A stretch of DNA of 64,000 nucleotides from Nigrospora sphaerica (lineage: Eukaryota > Ascomycota > Sordariomycetes > Amphisphaeriales > Apiosporaceae). Shown here piece by piece: positions 31,636 through 42,308 of the stretch; position 1 is the first letter of the stretch, and each line of letters begins with the position of its first letter. The stretch spans positions 1,302,001 to 1,366,000 of the forward strand of contig JAGVVL010000013.1 of assembly GCA_018287875.1 (NCBI GenBank). The letters run 5' to 3'. The notes under the pieces are model-generated. The model did no database searches. It was not told where the DNA came from and saw only the letters and a list, made by a program, of their open reading frames with translations. The translations under genes were made by a program, and so were the position numbers.

Positions 31636-33960
31636 CTATGTCGAGCCGGCTATCCGGTCTAAAGCATAGACCTGCGTCGCCATCTTCTTCGATATCGACT
31701 GGATATGGGCGTCCCAGCGGAGACGTCTATCCACCTGGATGCCAAGGACGCGGCAGGAGTCTTCTGGTTCGATTTCGTGGCCTTCTAGGGCTATCTTCGT
31801 ATCCGGACCTTTTCGTTTTCGGGAGAAATAGACTAGGTGGTATTTTTTAACTGCGAAGGTCATGCCGTGACTAATTGCCCATTCTTTGCAGACCCTATAA
31901 GCGGCTGCTAGCCGCTCGCAGGTCTGCTCTGGGTCTAAGCCGAATCCCACGAGGTTCGTGTCGTCTGCGAAGGCTATAGTGGCTATCCCTAAGACAGCGC
32001 GGAGAGCTTTATAGAGACCGGCTGTATAGAGGCAGAAGAGGATGGGCGATAGGGGTGAGCCCTACGGGACGCCTGCTGGGACTAAGATCTCGTCCGATTC
32101 CTGGCTGTCGAAAAACAGCGTGGTAGTTCGGTCGGACAGGAAGCTTCGGATCCAGTTAATAGTCCATATAGGGACCCGTAACGCGCGTAAGTTGGCAAGG
32201 AGCCTTCTATGGTCAACGGAGTCGAAAGCGCCTGAGATATCTAGCGATAGGAGGGTTGCTGCGCCTCCATGCTTCCAGGCTGTTCGGACTAGGTCCGTTA
32301 GCAGCCGTAAGGCCGTTTCCGTGGAGCGGCCCTTTCGGTTCCCCATTTGTTCGTCCGGGAGCAGCCCGTTTTCTTCCGCAAAGCTGGCTAGCCGTTGCGC
32401 TAGCAGGCTCTCGATCACCTTCCCCATGGTGTTAAGCAGCGCGATAGGTCTCCATCCGCCGGCTTGGTGGTACTCGTTTGGCTGCTTTCCTGGTTTCCGG
32501 AGGATAACGGTCACTGCTTTGCGGAACGCTGTTGGATAGTATCCTATACGCCAGCATGCTTCCGCTAGGGAGGCTAAGGCCTGGAAGAGGGGCTTTCCTA
32601 AGCGCTTGAGGAATCCGTTCGGAAGCTGGTCTGGTCCAGGTGCTTTCCACTGGCCTGCCTTACTTAAGACATCTTGGACCTGCTCCGCTGTCACCTCGCC
32701 GTCGATGTCGAGAGGCGCTGCGAGCCGGTTTGTTGTACGGAAGCCGGTATACATGGCCTTAGGGAGAGGGTAAAACCTCTCTTGGAAGGCCTCGGTTTTC
32801 TCCTTATGGCTCGTTGCTTCGCCTCGCGGTGTGTGAAGCGTGGGGACGGCTGGAGGTAGCGGCGGTGCGGCTCCTTCGGTTCTGGCCCATCTCGCGATTT
32901 TCCAGACGCCAGCTGGCTGGCTAGAGGCCTCGTGAAGCATATTTCTCCAGGTCGCTGTCTTTGCGGTGCGGATCGTTTTCTTTTTCGCAAGGGATGCTTG
33001 CCGAAGAGCTCGCCAGGCTGCGTCTGTCCTGTCGGATAGCCATGTTCGCTGGGTTCGTCTCTCTTCCTTTATAGCTTCTTTTGTTTCATGGTTCCACCAT
33101 GCCTTGCCTCTCCCCTTAGAGTGGCGGAGGGGGGCAACTAGGTCGGCTATCCGAGTTAGCTCCTTAGTTAACGTCTCGGTGTAGCTGTCGATTTCCTCCG
33201 GTGTCTCGAGTAGCCCTGGCTGCGGAAGGTGTGTCGCCTCGGCCTTCGCTTGGTTATAGTTAGCTGTTTTCCAGCTGCGCCGTGGCTTATTCTGGGGGTC
33301 GTTTTAAGGTCCAGCCACGCGTATTACCTGCGGGAGGTGATCGGATCCAGCATATGGGGCATACCCGTCGTAGGCAGCTCGGAGATCGTCCGTGGCCCAC
33401 GCTAAGTCGATCGTGGAGTCCATACACCCTCTTCGAGTCCATGTCGGTGTTCCAGGGGGCGTGATAAGCTGGAGTCTCCAGGATTCTGCTAGCTGGAGCA
33501 GCTTGTCGGCTGCCTTATAGGGTCGGACGTTGTATCCTCCCCAGACGGGGTGGTGGACGTTAAAGTCTCCTACAAGGACTGTTCGTCCTGGCTGGGGACC
33601 AGTAAGGAGGGCTTCGATAGCTGGCAGGTCTGATCTGCTAATCGATCCAGGAGGAGGCGAGTATACGCAGATGACTGTTATAGGACCATCTGGCAGCTGG
33701 ATCGTGATATTGCACCTATCTGGCTGCGCCTTAAAAGTCCACTGCGCTAGGGGGTGCTTCTTATTAATGTAGATGCAAGCTCTGCCTCCCTCGGCGGCAT
33801 AGAGAAGGTAGTACAGGGAGGATCTCGGGCAGTAGGTGGTCGGCATATGTGGGTTTCTCCAGGGCTCTTAGATAGCTAGGATATCGTACTCTTCGGAGAT
33901 AGCATCGACTGCCGGGATCTGTGCTTTCTTACTTTTCTGCGTGTTCCAGTGTAGGATCCT
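31636..33960 (-). pseudogene. LINE copy 2 ORF2: endonuclease and reverse transcriptase, broken
   Basis: Segment 33304-33846 is an apurinic-type endonuclease with YSPPPGS, VLVGDFNVHHPVWGG and GSDHLP blocks, ending in a stop. Segment 32062-32940 is the reverse transcriptase with PGPDQLPNGFLK, GWRPIALLNTMGKVIE and SLDISGAFDSVDH blocks. It stops (32059-32061) inside the conserved VPQGSPLSP block. Segment 31636-31950 continues the thumb (MTFAVKKYHLVYFS ... VLGIQVDRRLRW). Stops lie at the segment ends, commonly TAG where TGG or CAG is found in another copy. Confidence 0.85.
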
Positions 33961-33968
33961 TAGCGCTG

Positions 33969-35327
33969 TCATGGTCGAGCGTGGATGCTATCCAGTGTTG
34001 ACTCCGGCGTTTCGATGTCCATGTCGTCTGTCTCTTCGTGGGATCTGCTGCGGGCTCTGCCAGTGCTTCTAGTACGGCAGCTGGTTGCTCGACGCTTTCG
34101 CGGCTGTACTGTCTGCCAATCCTCGGTTATTGGCTTAAGGGGTTCTTGCGAGGGCAGTGCGAATCCCTTTGGTCTCGTGATATAAGCAGCCTTGGCGATC
34201 TGGACCTGCTCCTGGCGGACTGGACACTCCTTAGACCACGCAGTATGTGGTCCTCGGCATGCTGGACAGCAGTACCGGCTCTTGTTCTCGGCTTCTGGGC
34301 ATTCTTTGTCGTTATGCTTTGTTGAAGAGCAGAGCCCGCACCTACGTGCGTGGCGGCAGACACGGGCGATATGTCCATAACGGTAGCAGTGGTAGCATTG
34401 CTTAAGCTGTGCTCCTTCGGCGAAGGGCTCGCATGGATAGTAGCCATACTGCCAAATAAGGCCGTCTCGACACAGCTGTTCCGCTTGTTGGACCGTGGGT
34501 ACTGCAATATATAGGGCCGTGACCTTCCTGGACGAGGTCTTAGCGTTGCGAGGGAGCTTGGCCTCCAGGACGTCGATAGGGCCGCCGGGCTGGTTCCGGA
34601 GTTGGACTTCTAGCTGCCCTTGGTTCATCTCTATGGCCTCCTTGTTGATGCCATAGGCCACCACCAGGATCTTTCTCTTCTGGATAGAGGCGTTCTCTCC
34701 GAAGGCCTCGGCGGTCCAGGCTAGGTCGGCCTCTAGGGCCTGTTTCTCTGCTGTTGATTTGCAGGTGACCGCGTACTCTCCGCTAGGGAGCTTCCTGGCT
34801 GCCACTGCTGCCTCTCTGCCTGTTGCTGCGTTAACTTTCCGTACGATCTCTTCGTAGGTGCGGCCTTCAGTTCCCGCGGCCTTAACCGTGACCTCCCGTT
34901 CGTGTCGAGGAGGTAGTGTCTTGGCTACCTGAGGAGCCCTAAGTGTAGGAGCGGCGGTAGGGGTAATAGCGGCTGTAGCGTATGTCTTAGGAGCTTTAAT
35001 TTCCTTGTGGATAGCCTGGAGCGCGTTCTCGATATTATCGATACGTCTTTCGATACTGGTCTGGCTATCTGGTTCCTTGGCTGCCGCCTCTAGGACCGGG
35101 ATGGCGGCTTGTACCGCTGCGACCAAGGTCGCAGCGTCGGAGTCACCGGCTAGGAAGCGTTTGAGGCGGTTTACGGTGCCGCGTATAGCTTCTGGACTGC
35201 GTCCAGGTGCAGTGTTGCTGCTTGGCGATGTCGTTCGCGAGTCTGGAGGCGACGGCTCGGGCGGTGGGGCGGCCTGTTGGCGGCTCCCACCACCCGCGTT
35301 TTGTTTCACTGGTGGTGGATCGACCAT
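33969..35327 (-). CDS. LINE copy 2 ORF1 (gag-like nucleic-acid-binding protein)
   Basis: An intact 452-residue frame. The N-terminus is Pro/Ser/Ala-rich, then comes a mixed charged region with a short coiled-coil-like stretch (about residues 85-110). The C-terminal third holds three zinc-knuckle-like motifs: CYHCYRYGHIARVC, CGLCSSTKHNDKEC and CPACRGPHTAWSKEC. An Arg/Ser-rich basic tail follows. This is the usual ORF1 form of Tad-clade LINEs, which coats the RNA. It is the only complete LINE frame in the window. Confidence 0.88.
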   Translation of the reverse strand: MVDPPPVKQNAGGGSRQQAAPPPEPSPPDSRTTSPSSNTAPGRSPEAIRGTVNRLKRFLAGDSDAATLVAAVQAAIPVLEAAAKEPDSQTSIERRIDNIENALQAIHKEIKAPKTYATAAITPTAAPTLRAPQVAKTLPPRHEREVTVKAAGTEGRTYEEIVRKVNAATGREAAVAARKLPSGEYAVTCKSTAEKQALEADLAWTAEAFGENASIQKRKILVVAYGINKEAIEMNQGQLEVQLRNQPGGPIDVLEAKLPRNAKTSSRKVTALYIAVPTVQQAEQLCRDGLIWQYGYYPCEPFAEGAQLKQCYHCYRYGHIARVCRHARRCGLCSSTKHNDKECPEAENKSRYCCPACRGPHTAWSKECPVRQEQVQIAKAAYITRPKGFALPSQEPLKPITEDWQTVQPRKRRATSCRTRSTGRARSRSHEETDDMDIETPESTLDSIHARP

Positions 35328-35499
35328 TTCTAGGGTAAATGAGGCCCTAGGAACAGTTTCCGGGCTATCCGGTAGGTTTTAGAGTCGTGGTTGTGAAGTT
35401 ATCGCCGTGTGGAGTCAGTTTCGAAAAGTTTTTGGGCGCGGTGCAGTAATTTTTCGAAAAGTTTTTTGTATATGTAAGCCTAATATAAACAACACTCCG

Positions 35500-36630
35500 G
35501 GCTGGCGAAGTCGGACTCTACAGCCTCCCCGCGGCGCCGGCTGGAAATCTTCCTAGGTCAATTGACTGAGGGAGAGCCGATGTAGAGACGCATTCTGCAC
35601 GAAAGTGTAGCGAGGCGCCATTGCTGCGTCGCTATGTCGCTGCACCGGAGTTGTGCTGAGACGGTCTGTGATGCGGGATTTTCGGGCGTCGCACGACCAA
35701 AAATTTTTCGCCCCCGCCAAACGCAGCAAGCAGCCTCGAAAATCGACACCGCGCAACGCCGGATCGACGACAAAATAGGCGCGCAGCGAAGGCCCTCGTC
35801 TTTATAGAGGGATTTGTGTAAAAAAACTATCCGACGTCGACTCGGTTCTCGAGGCGACGACAGGACACCCTCGGCCCTGCCGAGCTCTGAGACGGCTTAC
35901 AGTGAATAGCCGCGAGGGCATCGAACGAAGACCTAAGTGGGCGTGCGTACAGAGTAATGGAAGTTGTTAAGAGCACAGGAATGGAGTCGTTAAGGCAATA
36001 GTGGCTACAGCTGGCCGCCCGTGTCGCCCTTTGGGGTGACAGCGCACCGCTCCGGAGACGAACATATAGTGGATCAGGGCAGGTTAGTCGAGGCCTTACA
36101 GGGTACTATACCGGCGTGGTGGTACCCCTTACCGAAGGCCTACAGCAAGACATAGTCGGCTCGCCGGCAGAGATGGCGGCGAGCAACGGGAAGCCAGTCT
36201 AAGGCTCGCCACCTTAGGACACCGGTGGGCCGTAGCATAGCACAACGACCGCGGGACCGGCAGAAGAACAGGGTAGCCCCTACGTCCCCTACTCGCACTA
36301 GGGTCGACTAAAGATAGAACCAGTTCGAGGACTTGCCGTGGAAGGGGATGAACAGCTGGATAGGGCCAGCCTAGGGACCTGGAGACAAGGATAAGACGGA
36401 CTGCCTTCGATTGTGCCAAAGGGCATCTTCTCTATCGGAGTGTCGCTGGCGCAAGTGCTATCCTGGGAGGCTGCAGGTCGAGGAGGTCGTGCTATGGCTC
36501 GAGAGGACGGATGCGCATGTCGGTGGTCCTAGAGAGGGATATGCCCTTGCGGGCTGCTTAAGGTGCAAACCTTCTATTCCCCACCTCTTTCTATGGAAAG
36601 CGCAGAGAACTAGACCCGGGGGATAGGGGG
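35500..36630 (+). other. Non-homologous 5' block of LINE copy 3
   Basis: A GC-rich stretch with many short frames and no domain I can name; 36411-36626 is open but unrecognised. It lies inside the 13-bp duplication and so probably moved with the LINE. It may be the 5' region of a different LINE joined by template switching, or an older element that happened to be there. Confidence 0.5.
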
Positions 36631-36700
36631 CCCGGCAGTCGATGCCATCTCCGAAGAGTACGACGTCCTGGCTATCCAAGAGCCCTGGCGAAACCCAAAT

Positions 36701-39700
36701 ATGCCGACCACCTACTGCCCGAGATCCTCTCCATACTACCTACTCTACGCAACCGAGGGAGGTAGGGCATGCATCTATATTAATAAGAAGTACACCCCAG
36801 CGCAGTGGACATACAAGGCGCAGCCAGATAGGTGTCACATCACAATCCAACTACCAGACGGTCCCATAACAGTCGTCTGCATATACTCGCCTCCCACTGG
36901 GTCCACCAGCAGATCGGACCTGCCCGCTATCGAAGCCCTCCATGCCGAACCCCAGCCAAGACGAACAGTCCTCGTGGGAGACTTCAACGTCCACCACCCT
37001 GTCTGGGGAGGATACAACGTCCGACCCCATAGGGCAGCTGATAAGCTGCTCCAGCTAGCAGAATCCTGGAGACTCCAGCTGATCACACCCCCTAGAACAC
37101 CGACATGGACTCGAAGAGGGTGCATGGACTCCACGATCGACCTAGCGTGGGCCACGGACGATCTCCGAACTGCCTACGACGGGTACGCCCCATATGCTGG
37201 ATCCGATCACCTCCCGCAGGTGATACGCGTGGCTGGACCCCATACAGACCGCCAAGACAGGCCACGACGCAGCTGGAAAACAGCTGACTATGACCAGGCG
37301 AAGGCAGAAGCGGTATACCTACCACAGCCAGGGCGACTCGAGACACCAGAAGAAATCGATAGCTACACTGAAACGTTAACTAAGGAATTAACTCGGATAG
37401 CCGACCTAGTTACCCCCCTCCGCTACTCTAAAGGGAGAGGCAAAGCCTGGTGGAACCGCGAGATAGAAGAAGCTATAGAGAAGGAGCGAAGAGCCCAGCG
37501 GATATGGCTTTCCGACAGGACGGACGTAGCTTAGCGAGCCCTCCGGCAGTCAACTCTCTCAAAGAAGAAAGCAATCCGAGAAGCTAAGACGGCGTCCTGG
37601 AGACATATGCTCCACGAGGCGTCTAGCCAGCCAGCTGGCGTCTGGAATATCGCGAGATGGGCAAGAACGGAAGGAGCAGCACCGCCGTTACCCCCGGCAG
37701 TCCCTACACTCTACACACCGCGTGGCGAAGCAACGACCCATAAGGAGAAAACAGAGGCCTTCCGAGAGAGGTTCTATCCCCTCCCTAAGGCTACGTACAC
37801 CGGCTTCCGAACAACGAACCGGCTCGCAGCGCCTCTCGATATAGACAGCAAGGTGACAGCAGAACAAGTCCAAGACGTCCTTACTAAGGCAGGCCAGTGG
37901 AAGGCACCTGGACCAGACCAGCTTCCGAACGGATTCCTTAAACGCCTAGGAAAGCCCCTCTTCCAGGCCTTGGCCTCCCTAGCGGAAGCGTGCTGGCATA
38001 TAGGATACTATCCAAGAGCGTTCCGGAAAGCAGTCACCGTTATCCTCCGGAAGCCAGGAAAGCAGCCAAACGAGTATCACCAAGCCGGCGGATGGAGACC
38101 TATCGCGCTGCTCAACACTATAGGGAAAGCGATCGAGAGCTTACTAGCGCAACGGCTAGCTAGCTTTGCCGAAGAGAACGGACTGCTCCCGGACGAACAG
38201 ATGGGCAACCGGAAAGGCCGCTCCATAGAAACAGCCTTACGGTTGCTAACGGACCTAGTCCGTACAGCCTGGAAACATGGAGGCGCAGCAACCCTTCTTT
38301 CGCTGGATATTTCGGGCGCTTTCGACTCGGTCGACCATGGAAGGCTCCTCGTTAACCTGCGAGCGCTAAGGGTCCCTATATGGACTATTAGCTGGATCCG
38401 AAGCTTCTTATCTAACCGGTCCACTACGCTATTCTTCGACAGCCAGGAATCGGACGAGATCCCAGTTCCGGCAGGCGTCCCGCAGGGCTCACCCTTATCG
38501 CCCATCCTCTTCTGCCTCTATACAGCCGGTCTTTATAAGGCTCTCCGCGCTATACCAGGAATAGCTACTATAGCCTTCGCAGACGACACGAACCTTGTGG
38601 GCTTCGGTTTGGACCCCGAGCAGACTTGCGAGCGGCTAGAAGCCGCTCACAGGATCTGTAAAGAATGGGCAGTCAGCCACGGCATGACCTTTGCAATCCA
38701 GAAATATCACCTAGTCCACTTCTCTCGAAGACGGAAAGGTCCGGACACAAAGATAGCCTTAGAAGGCCACGAAATCGAACCAGAAGACTCCTGCCGCGTC
38801 CTTGGCATCCAGGTGGATAGACGCCTCCGCTGGGACGTCCACATCCAGTCGATATCGAAGAAGATGGCGACGCAGGTCTATGCTCTAGACTGGATAGCCG
38901 GCTCGATATGGGGCGCGTCTCTCCAGCGAGCCCGCCAAGTCTATACAGCCGTCGTACGGTCTGCGATAGGCTATGGAGCTTCAGAGTGGCACCGCCAGAT
39001 CTCGAAAAATAGAGCCAAGGCACTTAACGACGTCTAGACAGAGTGCCTCCGAAAGGTCACAGGAGCTTTCAAAGCCACGGCCACTGCAGTACTAGAAACG
39101 GAAGCTTACGTGTCCCCCTTAGACACGTGGCTCAACAGAAGGGTGGCGGCATCGGAAGAGAGGCTCCAACAGCCGCGTATCGCATCACTCATCCAAGCAA
39201 GGTGCGATAGCGCAGCTAGATGGATCCTAACAAGACCGACTCGCCGGCGCAGACCGAAAGGCCCCGACGCTCCCGATCGTAAGAGGTGGCTAAACGAATG
39301 GCTAGCTGGAGACTCAGCATATAAGGCTGAGGAGAGAGACTGGCTTCAAAGATGGCAACAAGCGCAGCAAAATCGAACAGCACGAACCCCGATAGCAACT
39401 AAGATGCCGCTAGACAAACACGTCCTCAAGCTCCATAAAGGACTCCATAAAGCCGAGAGCTCCATCCTCGTCCAAGCGAGGACTGGCAAGATTGGGCTGC
39501 GAGACTTCCTTTTTAAGCGTAGGGTCCCGGGCTTCGACAGCCCCTGGTGCGTCTGTGGTCAGGGCAGGGAGACCGTCCGGCATATCCTCGTTTTCTGCCC
39601 ACGGGAAAGAGAAAGACGAGAGCATCTCGTCCAAGCTCTAGGAGGACCGATAGACACGGACAGGATGCTCGACACCCCAGGAAAAGCAGGAATTATCGCG

Positions 39701-39763
39701 AGATGGCTACTCCGCTCGCGTAGGCTGGACATGTTCCAGCTGGCGAATCAACTCATCAGCTAA
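36701..39763 (+). pseudogene. LINE copy 3 ORF2: endonuclease, reverse transcriptase, CCHC end
   Basis: Three in-order open segments are separated by single stops. 36701-37534 is the endonuclease (VLVGDFNVHHPVWGG, GSDHLP). 37607-39037 is the reverse transcriptase with an intact FADDTNL catalytic box and VPQGSPLSP. 39110-39763 is the C-terminal region with CVCGQGRETVRHILVFC, a CCHC-like motif common at the end of Tad/CRE-type ORF2. The stops at 37532-37534 and 39035-39037 are TAG codons in RIP-like context. Copy 3 retains the best preserved ORF2 of the three. Confidence 0.87.
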
Positions 39764-39955
39764 GAAGCGGGCGCGCTGAGCCCGATCTCGGTATGGCAGG
39801 TCAAAGAGCAGATAGAAGCGGTGCGACGCAGCGGAACCTAGGTTTTTCACCCGGCCGGACGTCAGCCCGGAACGGTTTTCCTAGGCTAAGATGCGCGGGG
39901 GGTCCTCATGGCCTAGATAGGTCGCTAGGTGTAAGAACAATAAAACAACACTCCG

Positions 39956-42308
39956 CCCTTCTCTTTGCTTGCACAGAACGAAACCCAGCCGTCTCCTGTC
40001 TCTCTCCTTAATGTCTACTTTTATTGGTCAGGACCAGTTGCTTCATGAAGGCGCAGTTACTCATACGCACTCACCTTCACAGTGCTGTGCCTGGCTTCTG
40101 TATTTGTATCTTTTTACAGTTCCGTGTAAGACTACAAATGGCCCGACGTGTAGCTTTTTGGCTTCCACGCTGCTTCAATGCTTCCCTGGAGAACAACATT
40201 CCATCTCGCCTTCCATTTTACCTATCTTTACGTCGCATGATTCATTGCTGCGAAAAGGTTCTATTGATACGCCACTATTTGGAACTCATGATAATGGAAA
40301 ATAACATTTGATGAATGTGCATAGCGGCTGGGTCAATTCTCCCAAGTCTTCTGTCAGTCCATATCAATGCAGACCGCCGATAACCAAAATAAATGGCAGT
40401 AATACAATCCTTTAGGGGACTCTGCTATAGCCTAGGGGTTGGCCCTATGTCGTTCGTAACGTTTACGTCGAGCTCCTCCGTGTCGTGGCCTTGTTTGTCA
40501 AGAGAACGGGCGGCGAAGCGTGTGCATTATGGGAACTGGGATTGGGTAGCCTAGTAGATGCAGCGTAGAACGGCCCACGATTCTGCGCGTATAATTGCTG
40601 TCTTTTTGGTCAGCTTCCAATTTAGATGATGGCTTTCACCAACCCTGACAGCTAGAGCCAGGCGCACATTGCCATACTTGGGACACACTGCGCAAAGGGC
40701 CGGCCAACTGCAGAGTATGTGGTGGAGGTGCGTTCTGGCTTAGCAAAAAAATCCAAGAGAGGGCCACGGATGCTGTTGCATATGCGTGAGATGAGAGATT
40801 GTTTCGAAGGAGAGGCTGATGACTAAAGGAGGGAGGTTTCTGCTTCATATATGAATACGGAAGGAGCGGCTGAAAGTTAGTTCTTGGAATACATATCGGG
40901 ACCCTCAGCCTCGTTGCAACCCAGGAGAAAACTGATATGCAGCCTTCTTACTATGGTAATCTATACCATTGCTCCGTCCACCTCCTTCGCCCGAAAACCG
41001 TATGAACGCAAACTGATGACTGAAACCACCGCTGCGAGAATCCCTAAACACCTACCGAGGTATTCACGAACACCTAAACAACTACTCGAGCATCCGTCAG
41101 TCGTGACCTATAGTTGCGGCTTAATTCTGGTAGCCAGGATACGGTCGTTCACAGTTACACAGACGTTAACATTTACCTGCCCATCAGCAGCAGTTGCAAC
41201 CGACAGCAAGGCCAGAAGAAAGACTTCTGGAAACCACGATAGAGTCAACTGGACGATTTCCTTGTCAAAGCTTACACCAACACCGCAGCCTACGCCACAA
41301 AACATCTGGCCGCCCGGTTGTAGTTCCCAGTCGATGATTTAGCCTGAGGGTGTTGGCAGAGTCAGACACGGGCTCAGTTTCTGCTTGGAAGGGCGGTCAG
41401 TAAGTCGTAAGCCTCCAGCGCCAGTGTTTACAAGCGCCAAGATGGAGCTAGCACTGTGGACTCCAATATCACCACCGCAACCGGTTTAAACAGGTCACAG
41501 CGGCTCATGATGTCCGTGGTACTTCCCCACCGGTCGTAGCCTGTCGAAGCTCACAGTTCATGCGAACCTGCTGCTGGCAAGGTTAAACGCAATATTCGCC
41601 TGAGTGGAAACAGCATGGGATGAATTTGGCCCGGCAAGCTCCGCTTTCCCCTGCCACGACTCATTCTCTCAAGTGTAAGCCTTGGAAAGCCCCCGGCCCC
41701 CTAGTATGGCTTGAAGTTCTTGTCTTTAAATTGCCTAAGCGCATGCTACCCACCATGCCCACCTTTGATTCGACGTCCTCTTGGCGGTTATCCAGTTGAC
41801 TCTCGCCCACGGCGGGCCCACGTCAGCGGGCGTCGAGGGCGAGGTGGCTCAGCTTCCTCATACTATGGGTACCGCTAATCTGTGCCCTAGAAAGAACATT
41901 GATCCACACTTATCAACAATAGTTCCCGCTAGGCCTAAGTGCCAGGCAGCTACATAGCCGATGTACTTACTGCCTTAGCCTATTGACCAGGGCCATGCTT
42001 CGATTGCGTGGTCAGCACGCCGTGCGGGGGGGATCCACTACATCGAGTGGAAGGACCCGCGGTGCCAAACAGGGCGTTAGGCTACGCAGTCCAATGGCGC
42101 AGGGCCAAAAGAAAGTGCTCTATTTCAAATACTAGCAGTGATTCTGTGGAAACACAAGTATAAATACGACAGCCAACAGCCTACAGATAATCATGTCAGA
42201 GTGGTACAACGCAGAAGCAGTGAGAGCCGCCTATTCCCAACTCCTTCGCACACCTCACCCTCGTTTTGCTACATCCAATCACCTTAATATATCTCTACAT
42301 CCGCCACC
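39956..42308. other. Intergenic, no gene recognised
   Basis: The right flank of the LINE array. Short frames at 40884-41342 (plus) and 41108-41305 (minus) are of protein-like length but have no recognisable domain. A TATAAATA at 42159-42166 probably serves the following dioxygenase gene. Confidence 0.55.
42159..42166 (+). promoter_or_regulatory. TATA box of the intradiol dioxygenase gene
   Basis: TATAAATA lies 143 bp before the ATG at 42309, which is itself in a strong translation-start context (CCGCCACCATG). Confidence 0.5.

Larger units (their letters stand above)
30591..35472 (-). mobile_element. Tad-like LINE, copy 2, full length but dead
   Basis: About 4.9 kb, minus strand, from a 5' end with a repeated TTTTCGAAAAGTTTTT motif (35420-35465) to a TAAA tail at 30588-30612. 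ORF1 is intact and ORF2 is broken by several stops and at least one frameshift. Copy 2 is much less mutated than copy 1. The sequence tgtaagcctaatat at 35473-35486, just outside the 5' end, also occurs at 25756-25769, outside copy 1. Confidence 0.9.
35500..39942 (+). mobile_element. Tad-like LINE, copy 3, inverted, with an unrelated 5' part
   Basis: From about 36631 to 39942 the plus strand is collinear with ORF2 and the 3' end of copies 1 and 2. From 35500 to about 36630 the sequence does not match the ORF1 half of those copies. The whole block is flanked by the exact 13-bp repeat aaacaacactccg at 35487-35499 and 39943-39955, as expected for the target duplication of one insertion event. Copy 3 and copy 2 form an inverted repeat of about 3.3 kb with about 1.2 kb between them. 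Confidence 0.8.

Noticed and set aside
41108..41305. Possible small secreted protein with a hydrophobic stretch
   Set aside because: The hydrophobic segment starts about 27 residues in, no cysteine pattern follows and no splice model improves it.
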